Made by a program: the position numbers and the translations under genes. Source: Phycisphaerales bacterium (GTDB lineage: Bacteria > Planctomycetota > Phycisphaerae > Phycisphaerales > UBA1924). Taken from it: DNA of 64,000 bases. The notes below the pieces were generated by a model that saw nothing but the letters and a program-made list of their open reading frames with translations, had not been told where the DNA came from and did no database searches. This document shows, piece after piece, positions 62,294 through 64,000 of the stretch (position 1 is the stretch's first letter; the number at the start of each line of letters is the position of its first letter). The stretch covers positions 226,531-290,530 of the forward strand of contig CAJPFG010000010.1 of NCBI GenBank assembly GCA_905339235.1, in the 5' to 3' direction.

Positions 62294-63391
62294 ATGAACA
62301 CGAGCTTTGTCCGGTGCTCTGCGCTCGCAACGATGCTGTTCGCGTCCGGATGTGCGTCCACTTCGACGTTTGCGTACCAGCCTGACCCGCCTCCGCCAAC
62401 GCGACATGTGGAAGTGCAGGTCACCGCAGCGATAGAGAACGGGCGGCTGCCGGATGGGTTTGTGGCAGTCATTTCCGGCGGGATGCGCACCTACGCCTCG
62501 TCTGTAGACGAACTCGGTCACGCTGTGGTTGCCGGAGAGTTTCCGGCCGACCTGACGGAGGTCTGGGTCCAACTGCCTTCGCAGCCGCCGGGTGATGCCC
62601 TACTGAGCGCCCCATGCCCGGTATTCACAGGCAGGCGGATTCGCGCCGCGCAGCAGGCCGACAGTGACTTCGCATTGCCTCGCGCGAAGCGAGTTCAACT
62701 CGTTGCCCAACAAAGCGTCTACGAAGTCACGTTCGAGGTGCCACGGGCGGTTAACGTGAAGGGCCGACTTGTCAACGCGTCAGGACAAACTCTGACCGGC
62801 GCAGTAGACCGCTCGGGTGCTGTGTACAACATCTGGCGCGGGGTCACGGGCGGTCGCTTTGAAGTGCAAGGAATTCGTAAAAACTCGGCGTCCTGGCTGT
62901 TTGTATTGCCGGACGATGACGAGATCTGGATGCAGGTGATTCCGCTATCGCCCAGCCAAACTGCAGCCAACGTGGACATTGGTGACATCGTCGTTATCCC
63001 GAGGGTGTCCGACGCCAATCTGACGATATCGGTTGCCAACCGTAGCGCTGTAGCCCATGATGGAATCCTGCAGAACTCCAGCCTAACTCTCGTAAGTGCC
63101 GACGGAACTATGGTGATTGACTATAACATTGAGCCCACGGGGTCTGTTACCGAGCCGACTCTGACAGCCACGAGGCAGCCGCACCTGCCCGCGGGTACGT
63201 ACTACGCTGCTCCGGGCATACCATATATGAGCCCCGAAGTTCACAGGCTGCTTCGTCTCATACAAGCAGGACGGCAGGCTGACATTGAGGCGGCCGGCGT
63301 CACGATCGTAAACGCCGTGGCAGGCCAAACCGTGCAGGTCAGTATCAACCTTCCAGACTTGCAGAACAGAATTAACGCGATTCTGGAATAA
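62294..63391 (+). CDS. Hypothetical lipoprotein of atypical base composition
   Basis: A 365-residue lipoprotein; lipobox FASGC puts the Cys at 20. The mature part consists of beta-rich domains (PTRHVEVQVTAAIENGRLPD, VYEVTFEVPRAVNVKGRLVN, GVTGGRFEVQGIRKNSASWL), resembling repeated Ig or carboxypeptidase-regulatory-like folds. No family is named. Codon third positions are visibly more AT-rich than in neighbours (for example TTGTAT, AAAAACTCG, ATATCG), suggesting recent arrival, consistent with an IS element starting 545 bases downstream. AAGGAAGG precedes the ATG. Confidence 0.72.
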   Translation: MNTSFVRCSALATMLFASGCASTSTFAYQPDPPPPTRHVEVQVTAAIENGRLPDGFVAVISGGMRTYASSVDELGHAVVAGEFPADLTEVWVQLPSQPPGDALLSAPCPVFTGRRIRAAQQADSDFALPRAKRVQLVAQQSVYEVTFEVPRAVNVKGRLVNASGQTLTGAVDRSGAVYNIWRGVTGGRFEVQGIRKNSASWLFVLPDDDEIWMQVIPLSPSQTAANVDIGDIVVIPRVSDANLTISVANRSAVAHDGILQNSSLTLVSADGTMVIDYNIEPTGSVTEPTLTATRQPHLPAGTYYAAPGIPYMSPEVHRLLRLIQAGRQADIEAAGVTIVNAVAGQTVQVSINLPDLQNRINAILE

Positions 63392-63935
63392 AAGGCGGGT
63401 GGCATGGGTGGCATGGCTTGAATCCTTTGCGCCCTGACACCAACCGAGTGGCATGGCATCGCCGCGGCTCTGGGCGGCGCATGCGATGCTTCGCGCGGCT
63501 GACTCCGTGACGGGTTCCTCGGCCACGCGCAACCCCATCGCTCATGGGGGACGGAAAAGCGCCTTTGCGCGCAAAAACGCAGCCAACCGAATCCGCCGCA
63601 TCTCATTTTCGCAAATTTGTTGCGACCATGCGCCGCAAGCACTTGCGCCGTTTCACGCCGCAGAAAGTGCGAGTTTGCGCGCGCAACCCCGCACTCCCAC
63701 CCCCTCTTACGGAGGGCCGTTTTTTCCGGCCCGGCCCTTTGGAACTCTCGCCCCGTGGGAATCCGACCTTGTCCGCGGCCACCATCCAACTCCCAGTCCT
63801 CGATGGAACGCCCCACGGCCACGCCCCCGCCCAATCCCCCTCCCTCCCCTTGAGGGGAGGTGACGTAGCCTGACAATTCCGAGCCACCGCGAGTGAGACC
63901 ATCGGGGGAGAGAATCCCCCAGAAAGGTCCACTCG
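63392..63935. other. Intergenic region before the insertion sequence
   Basis: No convincing gene. It holds GTGGCATGG repeats at the start, several TTTGCGCGCAA-like words around 63560-63690, a hairpin CTCCCC-TTGAG-GGGAG near 63843, and a short hairpin GGGG-AGAGAAT-CCCC near 63905. The last part may contain the left terminal repeat of the IS3-type element, but I cannot define its edge without the other end. Confidence 0.5.
63399..63456 (+). repeat. GTGGCATGG repeats
   Basis: GTGGCATGG occurs three times: two tandem copies at 63399-63407 and 63408-63416 and one at 63448-63456, starting eight bases after the stop of the lipoprotein gene. Confidence 0.6.
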
Positions 63936-64000
63936 ATGAAACGCAAACGGCACAGCAGCGAGGAGATCATCCGGAAACTCCGGGAGGCGGAGCAGGCGGC
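63936..64000 (+). CDS. IS3-family transposase OrfA, N-terminal end (cut by window edge)
   Basis: The first 21 codons read MKRKRHSSEEIIRKLREAEQ, the start of IS3/IS911-type OrfA, a helix-turn-helix DNA-binding protein that is often fused to OrfB by programmed frameshifting. AGAAAGG lies nine bases upstream. The rest is outside the window. Confidence 0.8.
   Translation, partial: MKRKRHSSEEIIRKLREAEQA

Noticed and set aside
62082..62297. A 71-codon plus-strand frame between the last PEP-CTERM gene and the lipoprotein gene
   Set aside because: No ribosome-binding site, no recognisable composition, and it overlaps the start of the following gene.

Overview
The window is GC-rich DNA that fits a planctomycete, probably of the Phycisphaerae. 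The evidence is an exosortase locus, several small secreted proteins ending in a [VI]PAP-hydrophobic-Arg tail, two large secreted repeat proteins ending in the same dockerin-like tag, a GT41 (SPINDLY-like) glycosyltransferase, a prepilin-type protein and a RibB fused to a degenerate GTP cyclohydrolase II domain. This placement is inferred from gene content; there is no rRNA or complete tRNA to test it.

Layout. 1-197: end of an mgtE gene. 201-13118 (minus): seven-gene exopolysaccharide/exosortase locus, in transcription order outer-membrane export lipoprotein, exosortase, EpsI-like protein, 1536-residue TPR protein, Wzz/BY-kinase-like protein with a degenerate P-loop, sugar epimerase, and MraY/WecA-like phosphosugar transferase. 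13393-21528: lipA, FkbM methyltransferase, HD-GYP, a lipoprotein, EVE, cyanophycinase, DUF4287/SRPBCC, RibBX-like protein, secreted DUF1579-like protein. 21598-28732: surface metalloprotease, GT41 transferase, PPi-type phosphofructokinase, PEP-CTERM protein and small Cys-rich proteins. 28811-32656: BamD-like and LptE-like lipoproteins, then ftsH. 32814-49424: two dockerin-tagged repeat proteins flank a transglutaminase-like protein, PqiA-like/rmuC, a degenerate receiver, groES-small gene-groEL, a PIN toxin/antitoxin pair and membrane proteins. 49516-62065: small membrane, zinc-ribbon, PEP-CTERM, Coq4-like, DUF4142, VOC, prepilin-like, DUF3500 and beta-helix proteins, then folB-folK. 62294-64000: a lipoprotein of different base composition, a repeat-bearing spacer and the first codons of an IS3-type transposase at the window edge.

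How it fits together. The polysaccharide locus would make and export an extracellular polymer and supplies the exosortase and EpsI that should process the six PEP-CTERM-like proteins in the same window. The dockerin-tagged proteins suggest a second surface-display route. bamD, lptE and ftsH are envelope maintenance genes.

The most striking pattern at DNA scale is that at least fourteen genes have a TANNNT hexamer ending 5-9 bases before the start codon and no Shine-Dalgarno sequence, the arrangement expected of leaderless mRNAs, while most exported-protein genes have clear Shine-Dalgarno sites. Other points of interest are the doubly degenerate BY-kinase domain, RibB with Gln at a metal-ligand position, an 11-Cys micropeptide, a tRNA acceptor/T-arm-like hairpin, and a 20-bp perfect inverted repeat in the groES-groEL spacer.
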